Of a stretch of DNA of 64,000 nucleotides, positions 33,525-45,925 are shown piece after piece. Under the pieces are notes generated by a model. It ran no database searches and was not told the DNA's origin. It saw only the letters and a list, made by a program, of their open reading frames with translations. The stretch is from Cryptomeria japonica (lineage: Eukaryota > Streptophyta > Pinopsida > Cupressales > Cupressaceae): positions 292,550,457 to 292,614,456 of the forward strand of contig NC_081410.1 in the NCBI RefSeq assembly GCF_030272615.1, written 5' to 3'. Within the stretch, counting starts at the first letter, position 1; each line of letters opens with the position of its first letter. A program made the translations under genes and the position numbers.

Positions 33525-34819
33525 ATGGGGGATATGAGCCACTTTGAGATGGCTAGAGAGCTTGAGGCTAGTAGGAATGAGCTTGAAACCTTAAGGGTCA
33601 AACTAAAAGCTTCTCAAGTCAAAAGAAGAGAGCTAATTAAATAACTATTAGAAATATCTAATAATAGTTCTTTAGATGAGGCCAATATTGATGCTTTAGC
33701 TGAGGAAGTTGAAAAACTAAACAGTGAAAAGCTAAATTTGAGGAGAGAACTAGAAGGTCTTACTATCTGCATGAGTCAGGAACTGGAAGCCAGGAGAACT
33801 GCGGAAGATCTCATCAAGGAAAGAGATCATGAGATTGCCAAGATCAAGCGAGAGAATGTTACTCTGCATGAGCATTTGAATGTAGAGAGAGAAGAAAAAG
33901 AGAACTTATAGCTAGATATTGAATTAGCATCATCTCTGAGAGAGAACCTATCAAAACACAATGAATATCTCCCCAAACAACTCACTAAAGCAAATGGGAA
34001 ATTGGAAAAGTTCAACAGAAGTTCTACCTTGCTTGAAGAACAAATTCAATCACAAAGAATGAATGGTAATACCTCTAGACCTTGTTTTCACACATCTGTA
34101 AAAGGAGAATCCTCTGGTACCAAGAGCAACACTCAAAAGAACAAATCTGATCCTAAGGACAAAAAGCCAACCGGTAAGAAGGTCTTTAAACCTATTTGTT
34201 TTGTTTGCCATAAATCTGGTCACAGTGCAAATGTTTGTAGAAACAAACCTAATGGAAATGCAAGCTACAATACAAATGTTAGGTATGTGTCCAAGAAATT
34301 TGAAGGTCATTTCTTCACATGCAAAATGTATGGACATAGATCAGTTGAATGCAGATCTAGAGGAAACAATCTAGTACCACATATGCATCCAAGACCAAAT
34401 GACAACTGGATGAGAAATTATGGTGACTGAGTCAACATGAACTGGCAAGACCCTACGACAACCGATTTAGTCCATTTGAGATGGAAAAGGTAACAAATGT
34501 CATTTGCACCATCTATAACAACTTTGGTCATGTGGATATGAATTGCAGAAGAAGATCTGGGAGAGGCAATGCACAACCTTGGAGAATATCTGGTATGGCT
34601 TGCTATCACTGTCATAAACCTAGACACTTGGCAAAATTTTGTAGATCCAGAAAGAGCAAGCCAGTCAATCCTTCTAAAGATCAGAAAGGCAAGCAGAAGG
34701 TCACTATTGAAGAAACCACAGAAGAAATGAATCGGATATGGAAGAAGAAAAGTGATGATTCACCTGGAGAAGAAATTATTCCTTCACCCAGTGAAGAGAA
34801 TCCTGCACTGGTGAACTAA
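33525..34819 (+). pseudogene. NA-B ORF1: coiled coil plus four zinc knuckles (Gag-like)
   Basis: Start at MGDMSHFEMARELEASRNEL, about 50 bases after the primer site. A long charged coiled coil runs to about 34050, broken by TAA at 33642 and TAG at 33909. Zinc knuckles: CFVCHKSGHSANVC (intact), then one with its first Cys lost (FFTCKMYGHRSVEC), one with its second Cys changed to Tyr (CTIYNNFGHVDMNC), and CYHCHKPRHLAKFC, where Gly-His is Arg-His. A frame change lies near 34430-34480. A lysine-rich acidic tail (KGKQKVTIEETTEEM) ends the protein and matches the NA-A tail KGKEKVEEVKQEF. It is the homologue of NA-A ORF1. Confidence 0.78.
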
Positions 34820-35294
34820 GCCTTTTCAATATGGCCAAGGGGAACTTAATAGTAAATCCACTTCCAGACCCCTTGAGATGAATGATTGGTAAGAAAATTT
34901 GAATGCATGAAATTTTGATAACTTTCTGACAATCGGTTATCAACTGGTTTTACATATGTCAAAATTGTATGTATTATTAAGCAGTGTAATTAGGGTTTGT
35001 AACCCTAACGGGTGAGCATTTAATGTAGTAGGTGAAAATGATAGAAGCAAGTTTTCACTTTGTTATTTCTACCCTAATGCATAAGAGAAATATTTTTGAG
35101 CACTCGCAGAACTAAGAAAAGATTGTTAGCTAACTTTAGTTGAAGTTGCATTGTGATTTGAGTAATCAAGTTGATTTGAAGGTTGGTGAAGACTGAACTA
35201 GTGTGCACTTGAGTATTCAACCGATAAATGAGGCAGCATGAATGAAATAAGGTATTTCTTTGAAAAATCCTGCTTCAAATATAGTTTATCTGAA
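34820..35294 (+). other. NA-B ORF1-ORF2 spacer
   Basis: 475 bases without a supported ORF. Shares GCATTTAATGTAG (near 35018) and a following GGTGAAAA with the NA-A spacer. Confidence 0.4.
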
Positions 35295-36428
35295 ATGGCA
35301 TAGTCTTCTAAACCAGTATAGAAATTGATGATTAATTTGAACCTATGGAAGTTGTAAAAGTGGAACGAATTGTGTCATATAATGCCTTATCACAAATTTC
35401 TATTGGTGTCATAGTGAAAGGAGATTTGTCCAACTACATTGATTGCAAAATTGAGGATTTGGGAACATTGTCAATATATTCTCAGTTGAAATCCATTTGC
35501 AATGAAAATAGAAAGATTCAACTAGAATATATTAGGGTTTACGAGAAAGGTTTTCATAATGCAGCATACTTTCTTGAAGATTTTGAAGAAGAACACATCT
35601 GAATTATTCTGAGTCATGTTTATGGGGAAAACATGTATTTAGAAAGGACTCATACTATAACCAAGGAAGCTATTCAAGTTGTAACTAGTTTTTACTCAAC
35701 CCATGAAGTACCTAAGTTAAGGCATATTTCAAAAGAGACAATAAACACATTAACTGGATCAACATCTAATAGGGATGCTTTTTCTGCCAATAACATTAGG
35801 GACCCAACGGTAAAGTTGGCAGCTATGGTTATAGGCTACTAGGTATTCTATTCTAGTTTATCTAAAATGGCATAGTCTTCTAAACCAGTATCGAAATTGA
35901 TGATTAATTTGAACCTATGGAAGTTGTAAAAGTGGAACGAATTGTGTCATATAATGCCTTATCACAAATTTCTATTGGTGTCATAGTGAAAGGAGATTTG
36001 TCCAACTACATTGATTACAAAATTGAGGATTTGGGAACATTGTCGATATATTCTCAGTTGAAATCCATTTGCAATGAAAATAGAAAGATTCAACTAGAAT
36101 ATATTAGGGTTTATGAGAAAGGTTTTCATAATGCAGCATACTTTCTTGAAGATTTTGAAGAACACATCTGAATTATTCTGAGTCATGTTTATGGGGAAAA
36201 CATGTATTTAGAAAGGACTCATACTATAACCAAGGATGCTATTCAAGTTGTAACTAGTTTTTACTCAACCCGTGAAGTACCTAAGTTGAGGCATATTTCA
36301 AAAGAGACAGTAAACACATTAACTGGATCAACATCTAATAGGGATGCTTTTTCTGCCAATAACATTAGGGACCCAACGGTAAAGTTGGCAGCTATGGTTA
36401 TAGGCTACTGGGTATTCTATTCTAGTAG
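35285..36428 (+). repeat. 572-bp tandem duplication inside NA-B ORF2
   Basis: The segment starting TTTATCT(G/A)AAATGGCATAG is repeated head to tail at a 572-base offset (for example ATGGAAGTTGTAAAAGTGG at 35345 and 35917). The copies differ at only a few positions: one 3-base deletion (GAAGAAGAA versus GAAGAA) and a few substitutions. The duplication is therefore younger than most of the decay. Confidence 0.93.
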
Positions 36429-39028
36429 ATTGAATAGTGTTCCATCAGCAGCAGTGCATACTACTTACAAGATGATAGCTTAAAATGCTAATTATGACCT
36501 ATGTGAGGGCATAAGGAGCTAATTATTGTTGAATCTTCAGTCTATCAAGAAGGAAAGAAGTCTAAAGTTTAAATTTGGAAAGTTGTTGATCGGTCTATTC
36601 TTTTATTTCCAGAATTTCCTCCCGGGAATAGGTGATCTTGAATGGTCTAAGGATCTACCGGTATCTGCCCAGATTAAGAACATCATCAAAGCTATGAAGA
36701 ACACCTTCTTTGCTGCCATGAATAAATATTTCAGTGAATTCTAGAAGAAAATGAGTATGAGAGTAAGCTTTCTTGAGAATGTGGTAAAACACTTCACTAG
36801 GGACATTATTTTCACTATTACCACTGATTTTTGTTTAATGGAGTCTATTGAGCCTAGAGAAGAAGAAATAGAAGACATGAGTTATGAGGTCAACTATGAC
36901 TTATTGATTGGTTATGCCAATAACCTGTTGGCATCTCCAGTAGACAAAAAGAAGGCTAGATTAGATATTGTTGAAGTTCATACTGCAACAACTAAAACCA
37001 GTACTGTTCCAGCCATACGTGGTAAAGGTAAAAGTAAGGAGAAGAAAGTTGAGAAAGAACCTCCAGTAATAAAAAGTACAAGAGTGACATGAAGTGTCCA
37101 AACCAAAAAGGAATCGCTACCTAAAGTATATGCAAAGAAGGAGATTGCATCAAAGAAAGGAGGTCAAAAATTATTCTCCAAGCAGATTCTGAAGGAACTG
37201 ATACTGAGGAAGAACCCAAGAAAATGAAAGCAACTGGTAAAGCAGCTAAGCAAGGAAAGGAAGTGCCAAAGGAAACTGTGCCTTTTGATATCTCAACTTA
37301 CAAGCCTGCGACTACCTTTGAGATGACAATGAAGACATTAGGAAGTAATGAATTTCATAATGTCAAAGATCATTTTGATTCATTTAGTGAAGATGAAAAG
37401 GAACAAATTATTCAATAGGTAATCAATTATTTATGCCATTATAATATATTACCTCATTATCTTGAAAAGGATATCCCTCATTCCTTGTATACTATTCTTT
37501 TGAATAAATGGGAGGAAGAAATAAAGAAAGAAAAAGAAATCATAGATGATGTATTTGTGAAATATTTTCTTGAGTTTTCAAAAGATGATTTGAATGAATT
37601 GGTTGATAAGTACAAAGTTCATTTTGCTTAATAAACAACAAGATTGAAGCTAATTAATGGAAAGGTGCAACCTGTTGAGACTCAGAATCATCAGATTGCT
37701 CATAATATCCAACAAATGGAAGATCTTATACATTCCTATAAGGATGAGCAAGATAATGTTGATCGACATGAGATGGATGAGGAAGAAATTGTACAAGCTA
37801 ATGTTGTCTATTTTGTCAAAAACAAGGATGACACTATTGTCGAATGAGTCATAATTGTTGATGAGATTGAGGATGATATAGATCTATCTGAAGACATTAC
37901 TACACCAGATATGCAGCAACATGAAATCACTGAATCATAGGTTACTTCAGTTGACAAACTGACATCTCAACCAAGAGTGAATATTTCACCAGTCAAGGAA
38001 CCACCAGTGAAACCCCAACTACCATTAGTTTCAAAGGACATTCAAAATGAATCTGTTGAAAAAGTTGATACATAGATTTCTAAACGGAAATGGAGAAAGA
38101 ACAAGAGAAATAGGAGATTGTTAAGGTAACATCTTCTGAACCAGTAACATCATTAGTTTTACAGCAGACTAATGAAGATGATGATGACTCATTAGGCATC
38201 TCAAGGCCTATAATTATTGATAATATGAGTGCATCTGAAATCTTGAAGGTTGCAACTATCATGAAATCTAGGGCACATAAGAAGAGACTTAAAGAAAAGA
38301 GAATGGAAGCTAGAGCCATTCAGAATGCAGTAGATATTCTGACAAGTCTACTACCAGAAACTGCTATAGGGCATTTGACAACACCTATTAGCAAACTTGG
38401 TCAATTAGTTGCTGATGCATCTGACCAAATTAAGTCCCTAGATGAAGTAGTGCAAACATATGCTCAGAAGAGTTATAGGAAGAAGTGTGGAGAGCATCTT
38501 ATAAAAGAGATTGATACAGGCAAAATTGCTCAATCTCTTCATAAATATTTATTAAGGAAAGCTATTGAAAAAGGAGGGAAATATCTTGCCTCTACTTCTA
38601 ATGTTTCATTCTTTTATTCTGATACCAATATAAGGCAAACTGAAATAGAGTAAGAGCTAGAGAAGATATGCAATGCATATGTACCACTTCAAGACTCTAT
38701 TTTTTCTTTTAGCAAATTCGTGGATGATTTGCAAAACATGTTAGATACTTATGATCTTGAAAAAGAAAAATGACTCTATTCACTAAAGGAATTGAAGAGT
38801 CTACTCACATCCCAAGTTAACATACTGCACAGAGCCTACACGAATGCATAAGATATTTTGGCTACTCCAAAAACTTGTACACTTGATTCAATGGAAGAGT
38901 TCCATACTCAGATTATGTCTACACTTGAGTTCACTACGAACTTGTTGTAGAAATGGGAACATGCTTTATCTAAGATGAAACAAAACTTTAATGCTATGTT
39001 TATGAGACTAGCAATGCATGAATCATGA
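35295..39028 (+). pseudogene. NA-B ORF2: large protein of unknown function, internally duplicated
   Basis: Starts MA*SSKPV at 35295, with a frame change before 35345. The conserved N-terminal region occurs twice because of a 572-bp tandem duplication (about 35285-35856 and 35857-36428). Each copy encodes ILSHVYGENMYLERTHTITK, AIQVVTSFYST and LTGSTSNRDAFSANNI, matching the KITKEAVKVVTGLP and LTGATSN blocks of NA-A. Copy two continues into SLKFKFGKLLIGLFFYFQ-PGIG. A lysine-rich middle (KGKSKEKKVEKEPP), acidic repeats and a C-terminal coiled coil follow, with the stop at 39026-39028. Several stops and shifts. Family not recognised; its recurrence in three elements shows it belongs to them. Confidence 0.68.
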
Positions 39029-39282
39029 TTCATTTTTCAAGTTTTTGTATATGTAAAATATTTTGATACAAACTTTTCTATATATATATATATATCTTTC
39101 TTTTCAATTTGGCATTGTTGTCAAAGGGGGAGTAGAAATATGTATGTGTGTTTTGAAAATTTTGTATGATGTATGTTGTAAGGGGGGTTATATGTATATG
39201 TGTATACATTTTTTTGTAAGCACACTTAGTGGTACTACTATAAAATTTTCTAAGTGTTTCCATCAATTCTAAAGGGGGAGAT
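39029..39282 (+). promoter_or_regulatory. NA-B 3' tail with repeated polypurine tracts
   Basis: TTGTCAAAGGGGGAGTAG near 39119 and CATCAATTCTAAAGGGGGAGAT abutting the LTR at 39283. A short (AT)n run lies at 39081-39097. Confidence 0.8.
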
Positions 39283-40355
39283 TGTAATGATTAAACTTCA
39301 TCATATGTTGTCATTGATGAAACACATACACACACATATGTTCATATTGTCTACCCGTGTGACTTCAAAGTTGTTTATATTACAACTGGTATACTAGAAG
39401 TTTATATCTAACTGGTACATGGTGACAACTGGTATATGCATGGAGACAACTAGTGATTATAATTACCTCGGCATCAACATAAAGATCTAGTGGAGATTAT
39501 CAAAGGAGCATCAAAGGATAAACAGTTTATATGTTTAACTCCAACCGATATTCATTGATTATGTGATGAGTTATCACTAGTCGTGATGAGTTATCCTTAC
39601 CAACAAGTTTTTTGTGGTATTTTTGTGATGAGTTATGATTGTTTAACCAAATACACTACACCTAGGTAATTGTGATGTAATTTCTAGAGGCCGACATGAA
39701 ATCTAAATGTCTATATATTGACATCACAATGAATTATTTTGTATGAGCAAAGGCGATATGTTATGTGCAAAGCCAGAAGTATTAAGTTGCAGAGTATGAT
39801 GGTAAAGAAGTGTTGAGTGCGTAGAAGAGGATCTATCCAAGCAAGTTGTGCTATTACTAGATCACACTACCTATTGTTTTCTAATCATTACAACAGTCAA
39901 ATCCCCTAACCAAGTAAGCTCTAACAAGCTTCATTGTACAAATCCTCTAACCAGGTGATCCATTAGTTTGGATTCAAAAATCCTCCACTGAGGTTACTCC
40001 TTATAGGGTACTACCTTTTACAGGGTATAGCTTTTAACTAAGCTTTGGGATCTTTAACAGGATTTGATCCTAGCATAGCACTTTGTAGACCTTAACCAGT
40101 TAGTTATCTATTACTGTAGATAGTTAACTTGTGAGTCCCATCTCACCGTGGTTTTTACCTATTTGGGTTTTCCACATATAAACACTTGTGTTATGGTGAA
40201 TGTTATACTTATCATGGATGTTGTTATATCATTTTGGATTGCATGCATATTGTTTAACAAACTTATTAAGTATTTCTACCAGTCAATGTTTAAAGTAGTT
40301 TTGTTTTTGGTGTCACTGATTAACACCCCCCTCTCAATGCTTTACAAGTCCATCA
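39283..40355 (+). repeat. NA-B 3' LTR
   Basis: 1,073 bp, TGTAATGATTAAAC to AAGTCCATCA. Partner of 32354-33462 with about 35 bases fewer near 39545-39560 (one CACTATTCGTGATGAGTTAT-type unit lost from a short tandem repeat). Confidence 0.9.
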
Positions 40356-40360
40356 TTAAC
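40356..40360. repeat. NA-B target-site duplication, right (TTAAC)
   Basis: Second TTAAC. NA-D ORF2 resumes on the minus strand. Confidence 0.82.
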
Positions 40361-42040
40361 CAATACATATTTCTGCATTTCTCCATCTTTCTAGCAGACA
40401 ATATTTCTTCGGTTATCAAGAATATCATACAACTCTTTAGGTCAATTAGATGATAACTCAATCAACCTCTAATGAATGTATTCATATATTGAACAACTAC
40501 TTCCTCAATTTCTCTTTGTTCCTTATCATCTGCATTGTCATAATATATGACAGGATTATTCAAATTTCAATCCTTAATGATTTCATTCTTTATATCTTCT
40601 AAGGATTTAGGAGGGATGAAATCAAACTTACCAGACTCTAAAGCTTCATCTATCTTAGATTTTTGCTTCTTGCCCCCTCTAGGATTTTTGAATGGCTCTC
40701 CTTAAGTCTTTGTCTTCTTGGAGGGTCGAGCATCACCAAATGGCTTCTTGACTACTCGAACATAAATAGCAGTCTTCTTAACTTTTTGGACTTCTTCATT
40801 TGACTTTGTCTCCTCCTCAGCTGCAACATACTGCCTCAAAGGATTCTCCTTTTTCCTTTTCTCAACTCCACCGGTAGATACTGTTGGCTTGGGCTTGGGT
40901 AGAGGTACTGGTTTCTTCACTTTGGAGACAAGTGAAAATTTTCTAGGCTTAGCTTTAGGCTTCTTAGAAGAGGAGGACATCGGTTTAGGTTGTGGTTTGA
41001 TCACATCCTCTTCCCTCAAAATATTATGAGCTCTATCCTTTTGTACAACTTCCTTAGTCAATCTCATGTTCTCTACAACCGCCTCTACTTCCTTCCTGAT
41101 TTTCCTCTTCCTACCAACATCAATGAATTATTGTCATGGAGGCCTAAAGGGTCTTGAAATAGCCCCATAATGCGGATATTATCATTGTAGCATCACCTAT
41201 TCCCCACAACCCTTCCTTGATCTGCATTGCCACTAGCCTATCATAGGCCCATTGGACCTTTCTTTTTATATCGAGGATCTCATTCAAGAACTATAATGCC
41301 AAACAAATAATAAGAGACCCATACTTGAAAGTGTGTTTCTTGTCTTGTTTAATCTCCTTCAAGTTACTTATTAGTTCATTTAGAAGGACTATGCACATAT
41401 CACATGTCTTATCTTCCTTAAGCATCTGATACGCTGAAAATATTGTAGTCCTAGAGGCCGAATTTTTTCTGCTTGATTGATAGACTTTATAAACAACCAC
41501 CATTGATGTAAATCAAACATCCTTCTCCAAGATGTCACTGATAGTCATTTCTCTATTGTCAAACTTTGAACCGGTAGTGGCTATTACAGTGTTATTTGAT
41601 ACCTTTTTCAAACCAGGTACTTCATTAATTTCACTCAGGAATGTCACAACTTGAATTGCATGCTTAGTGATCTTTTAGGGCCTATCTAGCCACATGAACT
41701 CATCATGAACTTGACTAAGGATGTACCAAATCCATTCAGCTTCATCAAACTGCATAAAACCCTTGACCTGAAGATTATGATATTCCGGTTTAAGGTTCTG
41801 CAAGTTGTCCACCAAATGTTTGTTGTACAGGGACAACATATCAGCATTGCCAAGCTCCTCGAGATCACAATGGACGTATGCCCTAATATCCTTGTTGTGA
41901 AGAACGTCATAGGGTACTAAAGAAAATGCTCATTCTGGATCATCTTTGATAGAATTGAAGGGGTATTTCTTGAAAATAGGTCTAGGCCTGTCCTTAATCT
42001 CAACAACTAACGAGGTATAAATTTCAGATGTTGATGCCAT
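40361..42040 (-). pseudogene. NA-D ORF2, N-terminal half
   Basis: The start codon is at 42040 on the minus strand (MASTSEIYTSL), the same start as NA-A ORF2. It reads IKDRPRPIFKKYP, an EELGNADM block, ILSQVHDEFMWLD then KITKHAIQVVTFL, ATTGSKFDNRE, then AYQMLKEDKTCDMCIVLLNEL and KHTFKYGSLIICLAL. All of these align with NA-A ORF2 in order. A basic, proline-rich part follows at 40702-41067 (KKPKAKPRKF, VPLPKPKPT), corresponding to the Lys-rich middle of NA-A. Several stops and shifts. Function unknown; the N-terminal part is the best conserved across the three elements. Confidence 0.72.
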
Positions 42041-42446
42041 TATGAATCTAGAGTTTGAAAATAGATAGCTTCGCAAAATAGATAAATACCTTTTGATTCA
42101 ACCAAGCTTAAGAAATCACTTTCAGATCGCTACAAGCTCGATTTAGATTGCCAAATATCTTCTCTTCAATTCACTTCTATTTTCTCTTAATCACATTGTG
42201 AAAATAAACCTTTGAAATGCCCTTTTAACCTCTAAAAACCTAATTCTGTGCTATAATAAATGCTTCAACTGGTTACCTTGATCTTCATGAAATTGCTTAC
42301 CGGAGCCTCAAATCTCCATCAGATCTTTCGGATAACATTTGCATAAATAACTTAAACCTTTTGCAACCTTCTGGAATCGAATATAGATCATTGAAGAGGG
42401 GGTTCTTTGAATCTACATGTAAAAATACCCCTAAGGCCAAAAATCC
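42041..42446 (-). other. NA-D ORF1-ORF2 spacer
   Basis: About 400 bases without an ORF. On the minus strand it holds GAAGCATTTATTATAGCAC near 42255, comparable to GCATTTAATGT in NA-A and NA-B. Confidence 0.4.
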
Positions 42447-42612
42447 CTAGTTACCCGATGAGGTTCCATCATTGGATTTAGGCGTGGAGCCATTCTGCAC
42501 ATTGGAATCTTCTTTCTTAACCCACATATTCTTATGTTGTTCTCTGATTTCCTCTACCTTTTCTTTTCCTTTATCATCTGATTTGTTCATATTTACTAGA
42601 TCATTATTCTTG
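42447..42612 (-). pseudogene. NA-D ORF1, C-terminal tail
   Basis: Minus-strand codons give a tail with KSDDKGKEKVEEIREQ, close to the end of NA-A ORF1, and a TAG stop at 42447-42449. Separated from the rest of ORF1 (55248 onward) by TEKAY-C. Confidence 0.7.
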
Positions 42613-42617
42613 CTTCT
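42613..42617. repeat. TEKAY-C target-site duplication, left (CTTCT)
   Basis: CTTCT before TGTGAGGCCC; repeated at 55243-55247. Confidence 0.9.
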
Positions 42618-45414
42618 TGTGAGGCCCTACCCTGGCTCAGTCTAGCAGTTCAGTGATTTTTATGTTGAGACTATTATGGATGCTTTATTTTTATGCATTA
42701 TGGATTTAGAACTTATATTATTCCATGTTTTGGATAATATTGCTATATGTTGATGCTTCATTTATATGCTTTATTTTATAGAACTCTATATGATTCTAGA
42801 ATAAGATAAATTTGAGATGATGTATGTCATTTATGGATTTGCAGGACTTTCCTATGATGATAGAAATAGGATGCATGTTTTATATGGATCAAAATTATGA
42901 GAAATATGATAATTGCTTATGTTGAGTTATTTGGATGCAAGATGTATTGATTTAATGTATATTGTATGCAGAGTGTTTGATGTGTATTCTTAATCATGTG
43001 TTTTACATTATATGAGGGTATTTGAAATTACTAATGTGTAATTGAGATGCGTAGGAAAATTATCCATGTGACCATAGAAATATTACAGAGAACCAAACCT
43101 AGACCTATGTGCATTTGTAAAACCAGGGTTTGTCTATTTGGAAAAACAACACCCTGTTTGTATCATATTTTATTCATGAAAGTGATTGTTGCATGAATGT
43201 TAAATTGAATTTTGTTTATTTGTGTAAATCCAACAAGAGACAAGATTTCATGTATAATTTTGTAAAAGTATTTCCTTTGTGTCACTTGACATATGTTTTG
43301 ATTTATGTTTGAGTTTTTAAATTTGTCTCTTGGAGGGAATTGTTTAACTATAGCTTTTTCAATTAATTTAATATGATTCTATAAATGCCTTGGGTAAAGA
43401 ATCTTTGGGATGTTCAACTTAAGTTTGACCTGAAAATCAACTTCAGATGGGTTTAAAAAGGGTTAAATGGACACTAGGGGTAGTTTAATAGGGTTTCCTA
43501 AAGCCCATAAGGTATATGTAAGGGTTACGAGTAATTTTAGGCATGTACCAACTCTCATGTGATGTTTTAGACACCCTAAAAAGTGACTTTTCTAAGTTGT
43601 GCGAAAATTGAAATTAGAAGGATCATCTAAGTTGTAAACTTTCCTTTTGGATGTGAGATCCCTTTCCCATTTTCTCCTACCTTTCCTTTTTAGTTTTAGA
43701 AACTTGTGAGAACTCTCACTAGGGTCTTCTTAAGAAAGAATGAGAGATTTTGTGGGTAATCACCCACTCTCCATTTTTGGAGACAAAGGAATTTTGAAAG
43801 GAAAAAAAAAAAAAGATTTTGAATTAAGAATTTTGGCTAAGTGTAGAAGTGAAAGACTTGTGGAATTGGGCTGCTCTTCCTCAACAAAACTAGCATACTC
43901 TTGGGCGGTTGAAGGTTGGTTTCATCTTACTTGTAATGTGTTTTCATATTGAATGTTATATTGAAAGAATATTTTGTGTAAAAAGTCTAGTTCTCTTGCA
44001 TGTTTTCCCTTGGAAAATTATTGTGTTTTATGTTTTACTTTTGTATGGCATTTTATATGCTTTGGGAGTAATCAAGGCCTCCTACTCTTGGGAGAGAGGA
44101 TGGTCTTGTGGGTGGTAGAAGTGATAGCCCTCGAGTGAGAGGCTCTCATTATGAGAGTGATCACAAGGGATTTTATGTGACCCTTGTTGCATGGCTTGTT
44201 TATGCATTGGGGGTCATAAGGAGGGGAATAAGGCATGAATGACTTGGGGGGCATAAGGAATGTGGGGTTGTTATACTTATGATATTTTTGGTTTGCCATG
44301 AGGTGGCTATTCATTTTACCATACTTGCAGTCTCCTTAGGGTACTTGGTCCACTACCACCCTTGAAAATACATCACAATGTGTGGTGTAGTGTAGCCCTG
44401 GGTTGGGAATGTGTTGTGTTTGCTTTCCCCTTTTTTATTGTGTTTGCATGTGTGTAATCCTATCTAGGGCTTGGTTCTCCAAGCTTGGGGGTGGCTACTA
44501 GTTAGCCTAAGCTGGTAGGTGAGCACTCCATGGTCATATCCTTTGATTATTTGCAGGTTGTTGAAAGGAAAGAATTAGGACAAGTGGTAATTCGATGGAG
44601 TTATTTGTTGCAGAAATCTATTTGAAAATATATTTATTATTTTGTTTAAAAATCCTCATTTATTAATAATGAGAGATCCATTTGTAAAGTGACAACAAAG
44701 ACTTGGGAATATGTTTTAAAGATATGTAATATTTATTTCTGTTATATTGCAAAAAAGAAATGATTATTTCTGGTTTTAGTTCCTAAAGTTTTGAGATAAA
44801 TTTTTGTTGTGTATAGGATGTTTTGAAAAGAAAGAAATGTATTCATTCCCTTTATGCATTTAAAATCAAGTTATTAGAAGAGGAATGGAATAGATCTACC
44901 TGCATGTAGTAGGTTGGGAAATAAAATAAAATCTAAAAGTTAGGTCTATACATGGAAATGCCATATTTAGTTTTATTTAAATCTGTCATTTTGTTTATTG
45001 CAGAAAATAACAATCAAAATTTATTATAGTCATTTCTAAAGTTTTATATTACTCTAGATTTATCTAGTTGCTGTTAAATTTATTAAATTTTGTCATTTAT
45101 ATAGTTGCTATTAGAATTATTAAATACCGTCATTTGTTTATGTATAGAAAATAAAATCTATAGTTAAACAGATTAAAAGAAATAAATAAAAATTCTAGCG
45201 TTGCTATTCTAAGTGATTTAATTATGCTTTTTACTATATTTTGCTGAAAGTAAATCAATATTTAAATAACCTAACTATTTCTACTTGGCAACTAGGATAT
45301 TAATAAAAAAAAAAGAAATAAATAAAATGATCAAGTTGCAGAAAATATTTAATCTATTTCAATTGTTCGGAATAAAAATAATTGCATGAAAGGAAATTTC
45401 CCTAGATTTGATAC

Positions 45415-45417
<3 letters not shown>

Positions 45418-45490
<73 letters not shown>
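45418..45490. repeat. (AT)n microsatellite in TEKAY-C 5' LTR
   Basis: About 36 uninterrupted AT units. Absent from the 3' LTR, which instead has a (TG)n(TA)n run at 54542-54613 in a different LTR position. Confidence 0.95.
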
Positions 45491-45491
<1 letters not shown>

Positions 45492-45684
45492 ACTAAATTA
45501 TTTGCATGCATAAATACATAAATGAATTTCATTTCTTACAGTTAAATAAATAAACTTGTTTGATTAAAATAAATATAAATATATATATAATCTATATATA
45601 CATATATATTATATTATTTAAATTAAACAAAAAAAAACTATTTAAAACTCTTTTTTTTTTTTTTAAAGGAAAAGAAAAAAATGA

Positions 45685-45925
45685 GCGGGGTTCGGCGGGC
45701 CGAACTCTGTGCATTGCATAGTGGGCGGCCATGGTTGGCGCCGCTGTGGGCGACCATAGTGGGCGCCGCCATTGTGGCCATCCATAATGAACGGCCCAAG
45801 GGCCGCCACTGTGGTAACCCATAGTGAGCGGCACCGCTCACGGGCAACCCCACCGCCGCCTTCCCAAAAACCCCCACCTAAATGCATGGTCGCCGCTCCA
45901 GTGTTTGGCCTTCCTCCGCCCTACA
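45685..45925 (+). promoter_or_regulatory. GC-rich island in TEKAY-C 5' LTR
   Basis: A sharply GC-rich, CpG-rich tract in an otherwise AT-rich LTR, built of variants of 'catagtgggcgGCcgcc'. It contains GTGAGCGGCACCGCTCAC (45824-45841), an almost perfect palindrome, about 110 bases before the TATA-like box. Its position suggests promoter or enhancer activity, which is inference. The track of short ORFs on its minus strand is a composition artefact. Confidence 0.55.

Larger units (their letters stand above)
32336..40355 (+). mobile_element. NA-B: non-autonomous Sirevirus-like element
   Basis: Plus-strand element inside NA-D ORF2, TSD TTAAC. LTRs 32336-33462 and 39283-40355, primer site TGGTATCAAATCC, ORF1 (33525-34819), ORF2 (35295-39028), polypurine tracts, then the 3' LTR. 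The internal region is 5,820 bp, of which 572 bp is a tandem duplication in ORF2. No protease, integrase or RT motif. Same gene order as NA-A and NA-D, but LTR and proteins are well diverged, so it is a separate family of the same design. Confidence 0.9.

Noticed and set aside
32336-40355. Initial reading of NA-B as starting at the LTR homology boundary 32354
   Set aside because: The flanking bases there (ATGAT/TTAAC) do not form a duplication, whereas TTAAC at 32331-32335 does and keeps the NA-D ORF2 frame open.
43130-44314. ORFs repeated at 52140-53495
   Set aside because: Both sets are the same positions of the two TEKAY-C LTRs. They are duplicated because the LTR is, and the frames differ between copies.
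45592-45887. Overlapping minus-strand ORFs with Gly/Pro/Arg-rich products
   Set aside because: They come from the GC-rich repeat tract of the TEKAY-C LTR read in several frames, and the 3' LTR copy does not preserve them.
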